From contig CP148265.1 in the NCBI GenBank assembly GCA_045345765.1, positions 2,914,001 through 2,978,000 on the forward strand: 64,000 nucleotides of DNA, given 5' to 3'. This document shows, piece after piece, positions 1-8,077 of the stretch. The position numbers were made by a program, and so were the translations under genes. The notes beneath the pieces were generated by a model, which was not told the DNA's origin, searched no databases, and saw nothing but the letters and a program-made list of their open reading frames with translations. Source of the DNA: JAOARY01 sp045345765 (GTDB lineage: Bacteria > Bacillota > Clostridia > Peptostreptococcales > Peptostreptococcaceae). Within the stretch, counting starts at the first letter, position 1. Each line of letters begins with the position of its first letter.

Positions 1-118
1 ACCATCCAATTGCACCTGTTAAACAACCATGAACTATATATTTTTTTGGAACATTAAACAATATACAAAAGCCTAATGTTGCAAAATAAGAAATTATAAA
101 ATCTCTTAAATACATCAT
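1..118 (-). CDS. ThrE-type threonine/serine exporter, small subunit (partial)
   Basis: Only the first ~39 codons are present; the gene runs off the left edge. The N-terminus begins MMYLRDFIISYFATLGF and continues through an FNVPKK segment to LTGAIGW. This is the usual opening of the DUF3815 (ThrE C-terminal half) membrane protein that pairs with a ThrE N-terminal half protein as a split amino-acid exporter. Its ATG overlaps the TGA of the upstream gene as ATGA, so the two halves are probably translationally coupled and made in equal amounts. Family assignment rests on this short N-terminus plus the adjacent partner. Confidence 0.75.
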   Translation of the reverse strand, partial: MMYLRDFIISYFATLGFCILFNVPKKYIVHGCLTGAIGW

Positions 119-900
119 ATTATAAATCCTCCCCCAAATACTTTAATCCAAAAGTTTATTATAAATCCAGCTCCAACAGCTAGAGAAATTGCGATAACTA
201 TAGCTTCAAAGATTTTAGATGTGCCTGAAACTAAATCTAAGGAGATTAAATCTCTAATCCCATTTGTAAGAGAAACTCCAGGAACAAATGGCATTAAAGA
301 ACCTACTACGATTTTATCAAATTGTACTTTATTAAAAATTAAAACTGTAAATATTGATAATATTGATATACTACAGCCAGCAATTATAAAGGATAAGAAG
401 TTAGTATCACCAATGCTTTCTATTTTATCAAATATAAACATAGATATTATTGAAATAAAAAATGCAAATATAAATTCGTTTAAACCACCTTTGAATAATA
501 AGCAAAAAAACGAAGAACATATACCAACATTTAAATATTTTGTAAACTCACTGTAATTTAAATTTTGACTATATAGAGATTCTAATTTTTTATGAGCAGT
601 TTTATAATCAATTGTATTAGAAGTTAAATCTCTGGAAATATTATTAGCAATCATTATTTTATTAAGATTCATACCTCTTTTTTTTATTCTTTTGATATAA
701 TTAGTATTTTCATTAGTATTTGATGAAATGAAAATACCTGTTGGAGTTACAAATGCGCTTACAGTATCTATACCTAAAGATAAACAAATACGTTGAATAG
801 TTTCTTCAACCCTATAAGTTTCCCCTCCATTTTCCAATATAATTTCCCCCGCGAGTAATGCTATTTTTATAATTTCTTTTTCATTATATAATTTATTCAA
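115..900 (-). CDS. ThrE-type threonine/serine exporter, large subunit
   Basis: 261-aa membrane protein of the ThrE N-terminal (DUF1212) family, the larger half of a split threonine/serine exporter. The cytosolic N-terminal part carries the family signature around LLAGEIILENGGETYRVEET, near residues 15-35. Several hydrophobic segments follow from about residue 115 to the end. I place the start at a TTG (900-898), 7 nt after a strong GGAGG; the in-frame ATG upstream lacks a ribosome binding site and would put the Shine-Dalgarno inside the coding sequence. The stop overlaps the start of the partner gene (ATGA). Substrate specificity cannot be read from sequence. Confidence 0.85.
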   Translation of the reverse strand: MNKLYNEKEIIKIALLAGEIILENGGETYRVEETIQRICLSLGIDTVSAFVTPTGIFISSNTNENTNYIKRIKKRGMNLNKIMIANNISRDLTSNTIDYKTAHKKLESLYSQNLNYSEFTKYLNVGICSSFFCLLFKGGLNEFIFAFFISIISMFIFDKIESIGDTNFLSFIIAGCSISILSIFTVLIFNKVQFDKIVVGSLMPFVPGVSLTNGIRDLISLDLVSGTSKIFEAIVIAISLAVGAGFIINFWIKVFGGGFII

Positions 901-1088
901 AAAAACACCTCCGTAAAAAGATATTTGCAAATCTATTTTATTACTAACAATCTATAATTAGTTTATTATAAATAATTAAACAACATATAAGAATATATAC
1001 TATTGAAAATAGAAATTCAATATAAAATTTTAAAATTTAATAAAAAAATAATATAAATTTTCAATTTTTGTTTGACATCTTGGTAATA

Positions 1089-1117
1089 GTGACAATGTAA
1101 GTTATATTGGTTATAAT
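1089..1117 (+). promoter_or_regulatory. predicted sigma-A promoter of glyA
   Basis: GTGACA (1089-1094) and TATAAT (1112-1117) are separated by 17 nt, about 60 nt upstream of the glyA GTG start. A second -35-like TTGACA lies at 1072-1077 but lacks a good -10. The site was recognised by consensus only. Confidence 0.6.
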
Positions 1118-1177
1118 AAATATAGATAAAATTTTTATTAATGCTAAGAAAAATTAATTTTAGGGAGCTGATATTCT

Positions 1178-2407
1178 GTGAATTTTGAAAATTTAAAAGA
1201 AATAGATAATGAAGTTTATAAATCATTGAAAGATGAAATAAAAAGGCAAAATAAGCATATAGAACTTATTGCTTCTGAAAATTTTGTTTCAAATGCAGTT
1301 ATGGAAGCCATGGGAAGTCAACTTACAAATAAGTATGCAGAAGGGTATCCAAATAAAAGATATTATGGAGGATGTATGCATGTAGATAAGATAGAGCAAC
1401 TTGCAATAGATAGATTAAAAAAACTATTTAATGCAGAACATGCTAATGTACAACCCCATTCTGGTAGTAATGCAAATTTAGCAGTTTACTTTGCATTTTT
1501 AAAGCCAGGAGATACAGTTTTAGGAATGGATTTATCGCAAGGAGGCCATCTCACTCATGGTTCACCAGTAAATATATCTGGAACATATTATGATTTTAAG
1601 AGCTATGGTGTTGATAAGCAAAGTCTTACAATTGATTATGATGAAGTTGAGAAAATAGCTTTGGAAGTTAAACCAAAGATGATTGTTGCTGGAGCGAGTG
1701 CTTATCCAAGAGAAATTAATTTTAAAAGATTCTATGAAATTGCAAAAAAAGTAGATGCGTATTTAATGGTTGATATGGCACATATAGCAGGTCTTGTTGC
1801 AGCTGGACTTCATAATAATCCTTGTGAATACGCTGATTTTGTAACAACAACTACACATAAGACTTTGAGAGGTCCAAGAGGTGGAGCTATTTTATGCAAA
1901 GAAAAATACGCAAAACAAATAGATAAAGCAATATTTCCTGGTATTCAAGGTGGGCCGCTTGAGCATATAATAGCTGCTAAGGCTGTTGCTTTTAAAGAAG
2001 CACTTGATTTAGAATTTAAAGACTATCAAAAACAAATAATAAAAAATGCAAAAGTTTTAGGAGAAGAACTTATTAAAAAAGGTTTTGATTTAGTTAGTGG
2101 AGGAACTGACAATCATTTACTTTTATTAGATTTAAGATCTAAAAATATAACTGGAAAAGAAGCTGAAAAATTATTAGATGAAGCGTTTATAACGGTAAAT
2201 AAAAATGCTATACCATTTGATAAAGAGAGTTTTTTTATAACTAGTGGAATTAGAATTGGAACACCAGCAGTTACAACTATGGGGATGAAAGAAGAAGAAA
2301 TGAAAATTATTGCAAATGCAATTGATGAAGTTATAACAAATAAAAATATAAAAAAAGCTTCTAATATAATAGATGAACTTACTAATAAGTTTGTGTTATA
2401 TAAATAG
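1178..2407 (+). CDS. glyA: serine hydroxymethyltransferase
   Basis: 409-aa PLP enzyme interconverting serine and glycine with transfer of a one-carbon unit to tetrahydrofolate. It is cytosolic and of normal family length. The N-terminal HIELIASENFVS segment, the YAEGYPNKRYYGGC segment and the PLP-lysine motif TTTTHKTLRGPRGG (about residues 222-235) are intact. The start is a GTG preceded by GGGAG. The gene has its own promoter. Assignment is close to certain. Confidence 0.97.
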   Translation: MNFENLKEIDNEVYKSLKDEIKRQNKHIELIASENFVSNAVMEAMGSQLTNKYAEGYPNKRYYGGCMHVDKIEQLAIDRLKKLFNAEHANVQPHSGSNANLAVYFAFLKPGDTVLGMDLSQGGHLTHGSPVNISGTYYDFKSYGVDKQSLTIDYDEVEKIALEVKPKMIVAGASAYPREINFKRFYEIAKKVDAYLMVDMAHIAGLVAAGLHNNPCEYADFVTTTTHKTLRGPRGGAILCKEKYAKQIDKAIFPGIQGGPLEHIIAAKAVAFKEALDLEFKDYQKQIIKNAKVLGEELIKKGFDLVSGGTDNHLLLLDLRSKNITGKEAEKLLDEAFITVNKNAIPFDKESFFITSGIRIGTPAVTTMGMKEEEMKIIANAIDEVITNKNIKKASNIIDELTNKFVLYK

Positions 2408-2450
2408 TAAAATTGCATTAATTTATAAATAGGATAAAAATTTAATATGG

Positions 2451-2542
2451 AGCTGTCGTACGAAGAGAATAATAAAAATGTACTGTGTTAGTATTTAATC
2501 TTATTATAGTATATTGTGGTTGAATTTTTTTATACGACAGCT
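2451..2542. repeat. inverted-repeat element between glyA and the regulator
   Basis: A perfect 10-bp inverted repeat, AGCTGTCGTA (2451-2460) and TACGACAGCT (2533-2542), encloses 72 nt that can itself fold weakly (AATAA/TTATT and ACT/AGT arms). There is no T-run after the right arm, so it is not a standard intrinsic terminator. The end sequence resembles the hairpin at 28872-28946, suggesting a small dispersed palindromic repeat or a degenerate terminator family. Confidence 0.45.
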
Positions 2543-2576
2543 ACCTATTCTAAGAAATAAATTTATGGGGGCTGTC

Positions 2577-3971
2577 ATGAAAGCAAGAGATTATATAAAG
2601 ATATTAAATAGGGTTATAAATAATATAGATCAGGGAATTCATTTGGTAGATAATAATGGGAAAACCATATTGTTTAATAAGGCGATGAGTAAATTAAAAG
2701 AAGAAGATCAAAGAGATATTTTAAATAAGGATATTAATGAATTTAATAGCACTGAGAAGTTTAATTTATTAAAAGATGCTTTAAGTATGGATAAAGGTCT
2801 AGAAAATAAAAAATTGACGTATACAAATGAAAGAGGAAAGGAAATAACGACTATAACGACTATAATGCCTTTAAGATCATCAGATAATAAATTAGGTGCT
2901 ATTGAAATAAGCAAAAATATAACTGATTTAAGAGAACTTTCTAATAAAATTTTAAACTTACATAGAAAAATTTCAAGTCCAATAAAGATTAAAGAAATGG
3001 AAGTGAAAAAATATAATTTTAGAAATATACATACAAGAGATTATGAATTTGAAAAAAATATAGAAATTGCAAAAAGAGTATCATTAAGTACAAGTAATGC
3101 TATTATAACAGGAGAGAATGGAGTTGGAAAAACAACTATTGCAAAGATAATTCATTATAATGGACAAAGAAAAAATAGACCATTAATTGAACAAAATTGT
3201 GAAAATATAAAGATGGAATTATTAGAAGAAATTTTATTTGGAAATTTAAATAGAGATGAAGACAAGAGAAATATAGGAATTTTGGAACAATGTAATTTGG
3301 GGACTTTAATTTTAGAAAATATAGAAATGATGTCTTTGGATTTACAATCTAAATTAGCAAAGACTATAGAAAATAAATATTTAAGTTTAAACAATTCAAA
3401 AAGAATAATTCCAATTGATTTAAAAATTTTATTTACATCATCATTGAATTTAAATAGATTATTAGAAGAAAAAAAAATTTCAAATAAATTATATAATATG
3501 CTCGAATTGAATTGTATAAAAATCCCACCTCTTAGAGAAAGAAAAAATGATATTAGAGGACTTATAGATATTTATTTAAAAAAATATAGCAAGATATTAA
3601 ATAAAAACATAGTAAAAATAGATGACAGAACAAAGGCTAAACTTCTAAATTATGATTTTAGGGGAAATATAAGTGAATTAAAAAAAATAATATATAAATC
3701 TGTAAATGAGTTGGGAATGAATGAAAGTACAATAAAAGATATTAATTTAGATAGATTTAAAAAAGATGAAATTGTTGATATAAGTATTGAAAAAGATTTT
3801 GATTTAGAAAGTCGAATAAAGGATATAGAAAAAAAATATATATTAAAGGCAATGAGATTAAATAATAACAATATAAGCAGAGCTGCAAAAACTTTAGGAA
3901 TAAAAAGACAGACATTACAACATAAACTCAAAAAATACAATATCGGAGGGAAAAAATGTATCCTAGAATAG
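2577..3971 (+). CDS. PAS - AAA+ - Fis-type HTH regulator lacking GAFTGA
   Basis: 464-aa DNA-binding regulator with the architecture of sigma-54 enhancer-binding proteins: PAS-like sensor at about 8-115, AAA+ domain at about 155-375, and a C-terminal Fis-type helix-turn-helix containing RAAKTLGIKRQTLQHKLKKY. Walker A (GENGVGKT) begins at residue 179. The sigma-54 contact loop GAFTGA is absent: where ELFGYEEGAFTGA is expected the protein has ILFGNLNRDEDKRNIG (from about residue 219), and the Walker B region reads LILENIEMM. It is therefore unlikely to activate sigma-54 RNA polymerase, and may act with sigma-70 as TyrR does or as a repressor. The ATG at 2577 follows GGGGGC; an upstream in-frame start has no ribosome binding site. 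It overlaps the next gene by 16 nt, so it probably controls that function. Confidence 0.85.
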   Translation: MKARDYIKILNRVINNIDQGIHLVDNNGKTILFNKAMSKLKEEDQRDILNKDINEFNSTEKFNLLKDALSMDKGLENKKLTYTNERGKEITTITTIMPLRSSDNKLGAIEISKNITDLRELSNKILNLHRKISSPIKIKEMEVKKYNFRNIHTRDYEFEKNIEIAKRVSLSTSNAIITGENGVGKTTIAKIIHYNGQRKNRPLIEQNCENIKMELLEEILFGNLNRDEDKRNIGILEQCNLGTLILENIEMMSLDLQSKLAKTIENKYLSLNNSKRIIPIDLKILFTSSLNLNRLLEEKKISNKLYNMLELNCIKIPPLRERKNDIRGLIDIYLKKYSKILNKNIVKIDDRTKAKLLNYDFRGNISELKKIIYKSVNELGMNESTIKDINLDRFKKDEIVDISIEKDFDLESRIKDIEKKYILKAMRLNNNNISRAAKTLGIKRQTLQHKLKKYNIGGKKCILE

Positions 3972-5020
3972 AAATAGATATAGAGAAATTAAAAGAAAAT
4001 ATAAATTTTTTATCAAATAAATTAAAAAAAAATAATTTAAATCTTATATTAGTAACAAAATCATTTTGTGCGTCAAATGAAGTACTAAAAGAATTAGAAG
4101 AGACAGATATAAAATATATTGCGGATTCAAGAATATTAAATTTGAAAAAAAATCAAAATATAAATAAAGAAAAGATTTTAATTAGAATACCAATGTTAAG
4201 TGAAGTTGATGATGTTATTAGATATTCAAATATAAGTTTTAATTCAGAATTAGATACTATATTAAAATTAAACGAAAGAGCAAAATTATTTAATATAGTT
4301 CACAAAATTGTTTTGATGGTAGACTTAGGAGATTTAAGGGAAGGATATATTAATCAAGACGAATTATATGAAGTGATAGAAATAATAAAATCTTTAAAAA
4401 ATATAAAGTTAATAGGTTTAGCAACTAATTTGACTTGTTATGGAGGAGTATTACCTACAAATAAAAATCTAAATAGACTAATTGATATAAAAACAAAGGC
4501 AGAATCTATATATGAAGAGAAGTTAGATTTTTTATCAGGAGGAAATTCATCATCATTATATTTAATAGAAAATAATGAAATTCCAAAAGGAATAACAAAT
4601 TTAAGATTAGGTGAATCTGTTGTTTTAGGAATTTCTACAGCGGATATGAACTATATAGAGGAAATGAATCATGATATATTTAAATTACAAGCTGAAATTA
4701 TTGAAATAAAAGAAAAACCTTCTGTTCCAATTGGAAAAATTGGTTTTGCTGCATTTGGTTTAAAACCTAAATTTGAAGATAAAGGTATTAGAAAAAGAGC
4801 TATATTAGCAATCGGTAAACAAGATGTGAATATAGAAACTATTGTTCCATGTGAAAAGAGGCTAAAGATTTTAGGTGGAAGTTCAGACCATATGATAATA
4901 GACATAACAGATTCAAAAAATGATTATAAAATAGGAGATATAATAGAATTTGATTTAAATTATTCATCTTTATTGATGCTTAGTACAAGTGAATATGTTT
5001 ACAAAAAAATAAAAAAATAA
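3956..5020 (+). CDS. alanine/ornithine racemase family PLP enzyme
   Basis: 354-aa fold-type III PLP enzyme. Family features are the MYPRIEIDIEKLKENINF opening, the PLP lysine in LVTKSFCAS (about residue 35), VDLGDLREGY, LTCYGGVLP, SGGNSSSLYLI and NLRLGESVVLG. The pattern matches ornithine racemase-type proteins of amino-acid-fermenting Clostridia better than biosynthetic alanine racemase, which is longer and has a different C-terminal domain. The likely role is interconversion of L- and D-ornithine or a related amino acid. No other ornithine-degradation genes are in this window, so the substrate remains inferred. GGAGGG precedes the ATG. The gene overlaps the upstream regulator by 16 nt. Confidence 0.75.
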   Translation: MYPRIEIDIEKLKENINFLSNKLKKNNLNLILVTKSFCASNEVLKELEETDIKYIADSRILNLKKNQNINKEKILIRIPMLSEVDDVIRYSNISFNSELDTILKLNERAKLFNIVHKIVLMVDLGDLREGYINQDELYEVIEIIKSLKNIKLIGLATNLTCYGGVLPTNKNLNRLIDIKTKAESIYEEKLDFLSGGNSSSLYLIENNEIPKGITNLRLGESVVLGISTADMNYIEEMNHDIFKLQAEIIEIKEKPSVPIGKIGFAAFGLKPKFEDKGIRKRAILAIGKQDVNIETIVPCEKRLKILGGSSDHMIIDITDSKNDYKIGDIIEFDLNYSSLLMLSTSEYVYKKIKK

Positions 5021-5052
5021 GGAAATCAATTGATTTCCTTATTTTTTTATTT
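5019..5052. terminator. bidirectional intrinsic terminator
   Basis: A perfect 22-bp palindrome (arms AAGGAAATCAA and TTGATTTCCTT, 5019-5040) is followed by a T-rich tract on the plus strand and preceded by an A-rich tract that serves the minus strand. It sits between the convergent racemase and AbgT genes. Confidence 0.9.
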
Positions 5053-5053
5053 T

Positions 5054-6622
5054 TTATTGTGCTAAGAATATATAAGAATCTAAACCGATTGGTGCTCCAA
5101 TAAAGAACCAGAATATTAATAATATAGTCCAACCTAATAAGAAACATAACGAATATGGAAGCATAGTTGATATTAATGTACCTATACCAGCTTCTTCATC
5201 ATATTTATTTGCAAATGCAACGATAACTGCAAAATAAGACATAAGTGGAGAGATTATATTAGTTGTAGAATCTCCAATTCTATATGCAACTTGAGTAAAT
5301 TCAGGACTAAATCCTAATTTCATAAGCATTGGAACAAATACAGGTGCCATTATAGCCCATTTTGCAGATGCAGAACCTATAAATAGATTTATAAATCCAG
5401 CAACTATGATAAATGATATTATAAGTGGTAAACCTTTAAATCCAATAGCATCTAAGAAAGACGCACCTTTAGAAGCTAAAATAATTCCTAAATTAGTATA
5501 ACTAAAATATTTTATAAACTGAGCAGCAACAAATGATAATACTAAGTATCCACCCATTGTACTCATAGCACTTGACATAGCTTTAACTACATCTTTATCA
5601 TTCTTAACTGTTCCAGCAGCAATACCATAAGCAACACCAGGAATTAAGAAGAATAACATTATTATAAATACTATTGAACTTACAAATGGTGAATGTCCAA
5701 ATAATTCTTGAGTTTGAGGATCTCTAAGAATTGAATTAGCTGGTAATAACATAAGCATTATAACACCTATGAATACTAAAGTTGATATTCCAGCAAACAT
5801 TAAACCTCTTGACTCTTCTTTAGATATATCATGAACATCAACATCAGAAGAACCTTTATAAACACCAAGTCTTGGTTCTACAATTTTTTCAGTAACTAAA
5901 GTACCAACGATTGTTATTAAAAAAGTAGATACAAACATGAAATAATAATTAGCCATTGGAGTAACAGAATAAGAAGAATCTATTAATTTAGCAGCTTCTG
6001 TTGTAATACCACCAAGAAGCGGGTCGATTGTTCCTATAAGTAAGTTAGCAGAGAATCCTCCAGAAACTCCTGCAAATGCAGCAGCAAGACCTGCAAGTGG
6101 ATGTCTTTTAAAACTTAAAAATATTATTGCACCAAGTGGAACTAAAACAACATACCCTGCATCTGAAGCAATGTTAGACATAATTCCTAAAAATACAACC
6201 ATAGCTGTAACTAATTTTCTTGGAGTGTTAACAACTATTTTCTTTAATAATGCAGATATAAATCCAGTACCTTCAGCAACACCAACCCCAAGCATTGCTA
6301 CTAAAACAGTTCCAAGTGGATGGAATCCTGTAAAGTTTGAAACAGCAGATGTAAACATAAATCTAATACCTTCTGTAGTAAGAAGACTTACTGCTTTAAT
6401 ATTTTGAGTACTTGTTTCTAATGTTTTTCTATCAATCATAGTAAATTCAACAGAAACTCCTGCTAAAGCACATAGATGTGATATTACCATTATTGCAAGA
6501 CAAAAAATTGCAAATAATGTAACTGGGTGAGGTAATTTATTACCTACAGTTTCTATAAAGTCAAGAAACTTATAGAAAAAACCCTTTTTACCCATGGAAA
6601 CCTTTTCTTTTTTTAATGCCAT
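5054..6622 (-). CDS. AbgT family transporter
   Basis: 522-aa polytopic membrane protein of the AbgT (p-aminobenzoyl-glutamate transporter) family. The N-terminal IETVGNKLPHPVTLFAIFCL, the NIASDAGYVVLVPLGAIIF segment, FINLFIGSASAKWAIMAPVFVPM and YRIGDSTTNIISPLMSYF are classic family signatures, with about 12 hydrophobic segments. Characterised members import p-aminobenzoyl-glutamate or export sulfonamides, and many clostridial paralogues probably move peptides or amino-acid derivatives; the substrate here is unknown. The ATG follows AGGAGG. Its own promoter is at 6679-6707. Confidence 0.92.
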   Translation of the reverse strand: MALKKEKVSMGKKGFFYKFLDFIETVGNKLPHPVTLFAIFCLAIMVISHLCALAGVSVEFTMIDRKTLETSTQNIKAVSLLTTEGIRFMFTSAVSNFTGFHPLGTVLVAMLGVGVAEGTGFISALLKKIVVNTPRKLVTAMVVFLGIMSNIASDAGYVVLVPLGAIIFLSFKRHPLAGLAAAFAGVSGGFSANLLIGTIDPLLGGITTEAAKLIDSSYSVTPMANYYFMFVSTFLITIVGTLVTEKIVEPRLGVYKGSSDVDVHDISKEESRGLMFAGISTLVFIGVIMLMLLPANSILRDPQTQELFGHSPFVSSIVFIIMLFFLIPGVAYGIAAGTVKNDKDVVKAMSSAMSTMGGYLVLSFVAAQFIKYFSYTNLGIILASKGASFLDAIGFKGLPLIISFIIVAGFINLFIGSASAKWAIMAPVFVPMLMKLGFSPEFTQVAYRIGDSTTNIISPLMSYFAVIVAFANKYDEEAGIGTLISTMLPYSLCFLLGWTILLIFWFFIGAPIGLDSYIFLAQ

Positions 6623-6678
6623 TAAATTTCCTCCTCATAAAATTGTATAAATTTTTGTACATTTCACTACAATTCAAA

Positions 6679-6707
6679 ATTATACTAAATGAAAAATTGT
6701 CTTACAA
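6679..6707 (-). promoter_or_regulatory. predicted promoter of the AbgT gene
   Basis: On the minus strand TTGTAA (6707-6702) and TATAAT (6684-6679) are 17 nt apart, about 57 nt upstream of the AbgT start codon. The match was made by consensus only. Confidence 0.55.
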
Positions 6708-7238
6708 TAGAAAAGAAAAAAGTTATAATGTTCTGAAAAATCCGTAATTTTAATATATTTATTAAAATTACATTTAAAGTCATATTATGGGAAATGGCTA
6801 TTTCGCTATATTTTAACTAAAACAAAGAACATGTTAAAAAAATTTAACAAATAAAAATGTTAATATATATAAAAAATAACTTAAATATATATTAAAAAAA
6901 TACTGAAAATTAAAAAAAACAACAATAAAAAATATTCAAAAAATTCTAAATCAAACATTAAATAAATATTCACATATATTATAAATTATTATAAATAAAT
7001 ATTTATTTATTCGATAAAATAAATTTCTTCATTATATATAATTATATATATAATATTTAAAAAAATAAAAAAAAAATAAATTTTTATTCATAATATGGAT
7101 ATAAATTATACTAAGAAATAATATTTATAAAAATTAATTATAAAACAATATTAATATTTATAAATATTGATATGGCTACATTAACAAAATTGTTGAAAAA
7201 ATATGCATAAATACGTAAGATACATGCATAAAAAATAT
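6708..7238. other. AT-rich intergenic region, no gene seen
   Basis: This part of the 938-bp gap between the divergent AbgT and hydrogenase genes is almost pure A/T with no open frame carrying a ribosome binding site. A dyad TGTTAAA-N4-TTTAACA lies at 6832-6849. Two ATGCATAAA repeats lie near its right end (7203 and 7224). Confidence 0.5.
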
Positions 7239-7257
7239 ATTAATGATAATCAATATC
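7239..7257. promoter_or_regulatory. Fur-box-like site upstream of the hydrogenase operon
   Basis: The 19 nt here match the classical Fur box (GATAATGATAATCATTATC) at 16 of 19 positions by hand alignment. It lies 68 bp upstream of the predicted hyd -35 element. Iron control of an iron-rich hydrogenase is plausible, but AT-rich DNA produces such matches by chance, so this is inference. Confidence 0.4.
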
Positions 7258-7324
7258 GAGAATAAATATACAGAAAAACAGCTTGAAAACATTGAAAAAA
7301 CTAAAGTTTAATAAAAAAATACCA

Positions 7325-7353
7325 TTGACTAAAGATTGTTTTTATTTTATCAT
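7325..7353 (+). promoter_or_regulatory. candidate promoter of hydCBA
   Basis: TTGACT (7325-7330), 17 nt, TATCAT (7348-7353). It would give a leader of about 200 nt before hydC. Just before the ribosome binding site the leader contains a small dyad with AAGACT and AGTCTT arms (7525-7538). Confidence 0.45.
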
Positions 7354-7560
7354 TTGGGTAGAACGTAAAAAAAATAACAAAGTAAACTTAAATAATTATT
7401 GTCATTTATTTTTTTAGTAGATAATGTTTTGTAGAAAAAATAATGTTAGAAATGTTTTTATATATCTTAATATAATTTTTAACAATAATATGATGATAGT
7501 TATTTTAATATAATTATTTTGGTAAAGACTAAAGTCTTGTCTAAAAAAGGAGGATAAAGA

Positions 7561-8040
7561 ATGTCTGATGTTCTTACTAAGGAAAATTATCAAAAATTAG
7601 AAGAATTTATAAACAAGATACCAGATAAAAAGGGGGCATTAATAGAAGTGTTACACCAAGCCCAACATATATTTGGATATCTTCCAGAGGAAGTACAATA
7701 TTTTGTAAGCGAAAAATTACAAGTACCAGCATCTAAGGTATTTGGTGTTGTAAGTTTCTATTCATACTTTACTACAAAACCTAGAGGAAAGTATAAAATA
7801 GATGTCTGTCTAGGAACAGTATGTTTTGTTAAGGGAGCAGATAAAATTATTGCAGAATTTGAAAAAGAATTATCTATTAAATCTGGGGAAACAACAGAAG
7901 ATAAAATGTTTTCATTACAGGGATTAAGATGTGTTGGAGCTTGTGGATTAGCACCAGTTGTTTTAATAAATGAAAAAGTTTTTGGTGCTGTTAAACTTGA
8001 AGATGTTAAAGGGATAGTAGAAGATTATAGAGCAAAGTAA
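7561..8040 (+). CDS. hydC: electron-bifurcating hydrogenase subunit HydC (NuoE-like)
   Basis: 159-aa thioredoxin-fold [2Fe-2S] protein of the NuoE/HydC family. The four cluster cysteines are in CLGTVCFVKG and CVGACGLAP. In trimeric [FeFe]-hydrogenases this subunit pairs with HydB in the NADH-handling branch. An AAAGGAGG ribosome binding site precedes the ATG. It is the first gene of a three-gene operon, with 37 nt to hydB. The neighbours distinguish it from a respiratory complex I subunit. Confidence 0.93.
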   Translation: MSDVLTKENYQKLEEFINKIPDKKGALIEVLHQAQHIFGYLPEEVQYFVSEKLQVPASKVFGVVSFYSYFTTKPRGKYKIDVCLGTVCFVKGADKIIAEFEKELSIKSGETTEDKMFSLQGLRCVGACGLAPVVLINEKVFGAVKLEDVKGIVEDYRAK

Positions 8041-8077
8041 ATCAAATTTTGATATTGAAAATCTAGGAGGTAAATCG

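Noticed and set aside
221..556. Plus-strand open frame opposite the ThrE gene, and similar antisense frames across the window
   Set aside because: They have no ribosome binding site, low-complexity protein, and lie wholly inside confidently assigned genes on the other strand.
2514..2576. N-terminal extension of the AAA+ regulator
   Set aside because: It would include part of the inverted-repeat element and has no ribosome binding site; the ATG at 2577 has GGGGGC at proper distance.
2408..2576. Sigma-54 promoter upstream of the GAFTGA-less regulator
   Set aside because: No GG-N10-GC element with the needed context was found, consistent with loss of the sigma-54 contact loop.
6832..6849. Rex-like dyad TGTTAAA-N4-TTTAACA upstream of hydrogenase and AbgT genes
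   Set aside because: The spacing between GTTAA and TTAAC is 6, not the 4 of the clostridial Rex consensus, and the site is over 700 nt from hydC in almost pure A/T DNA.
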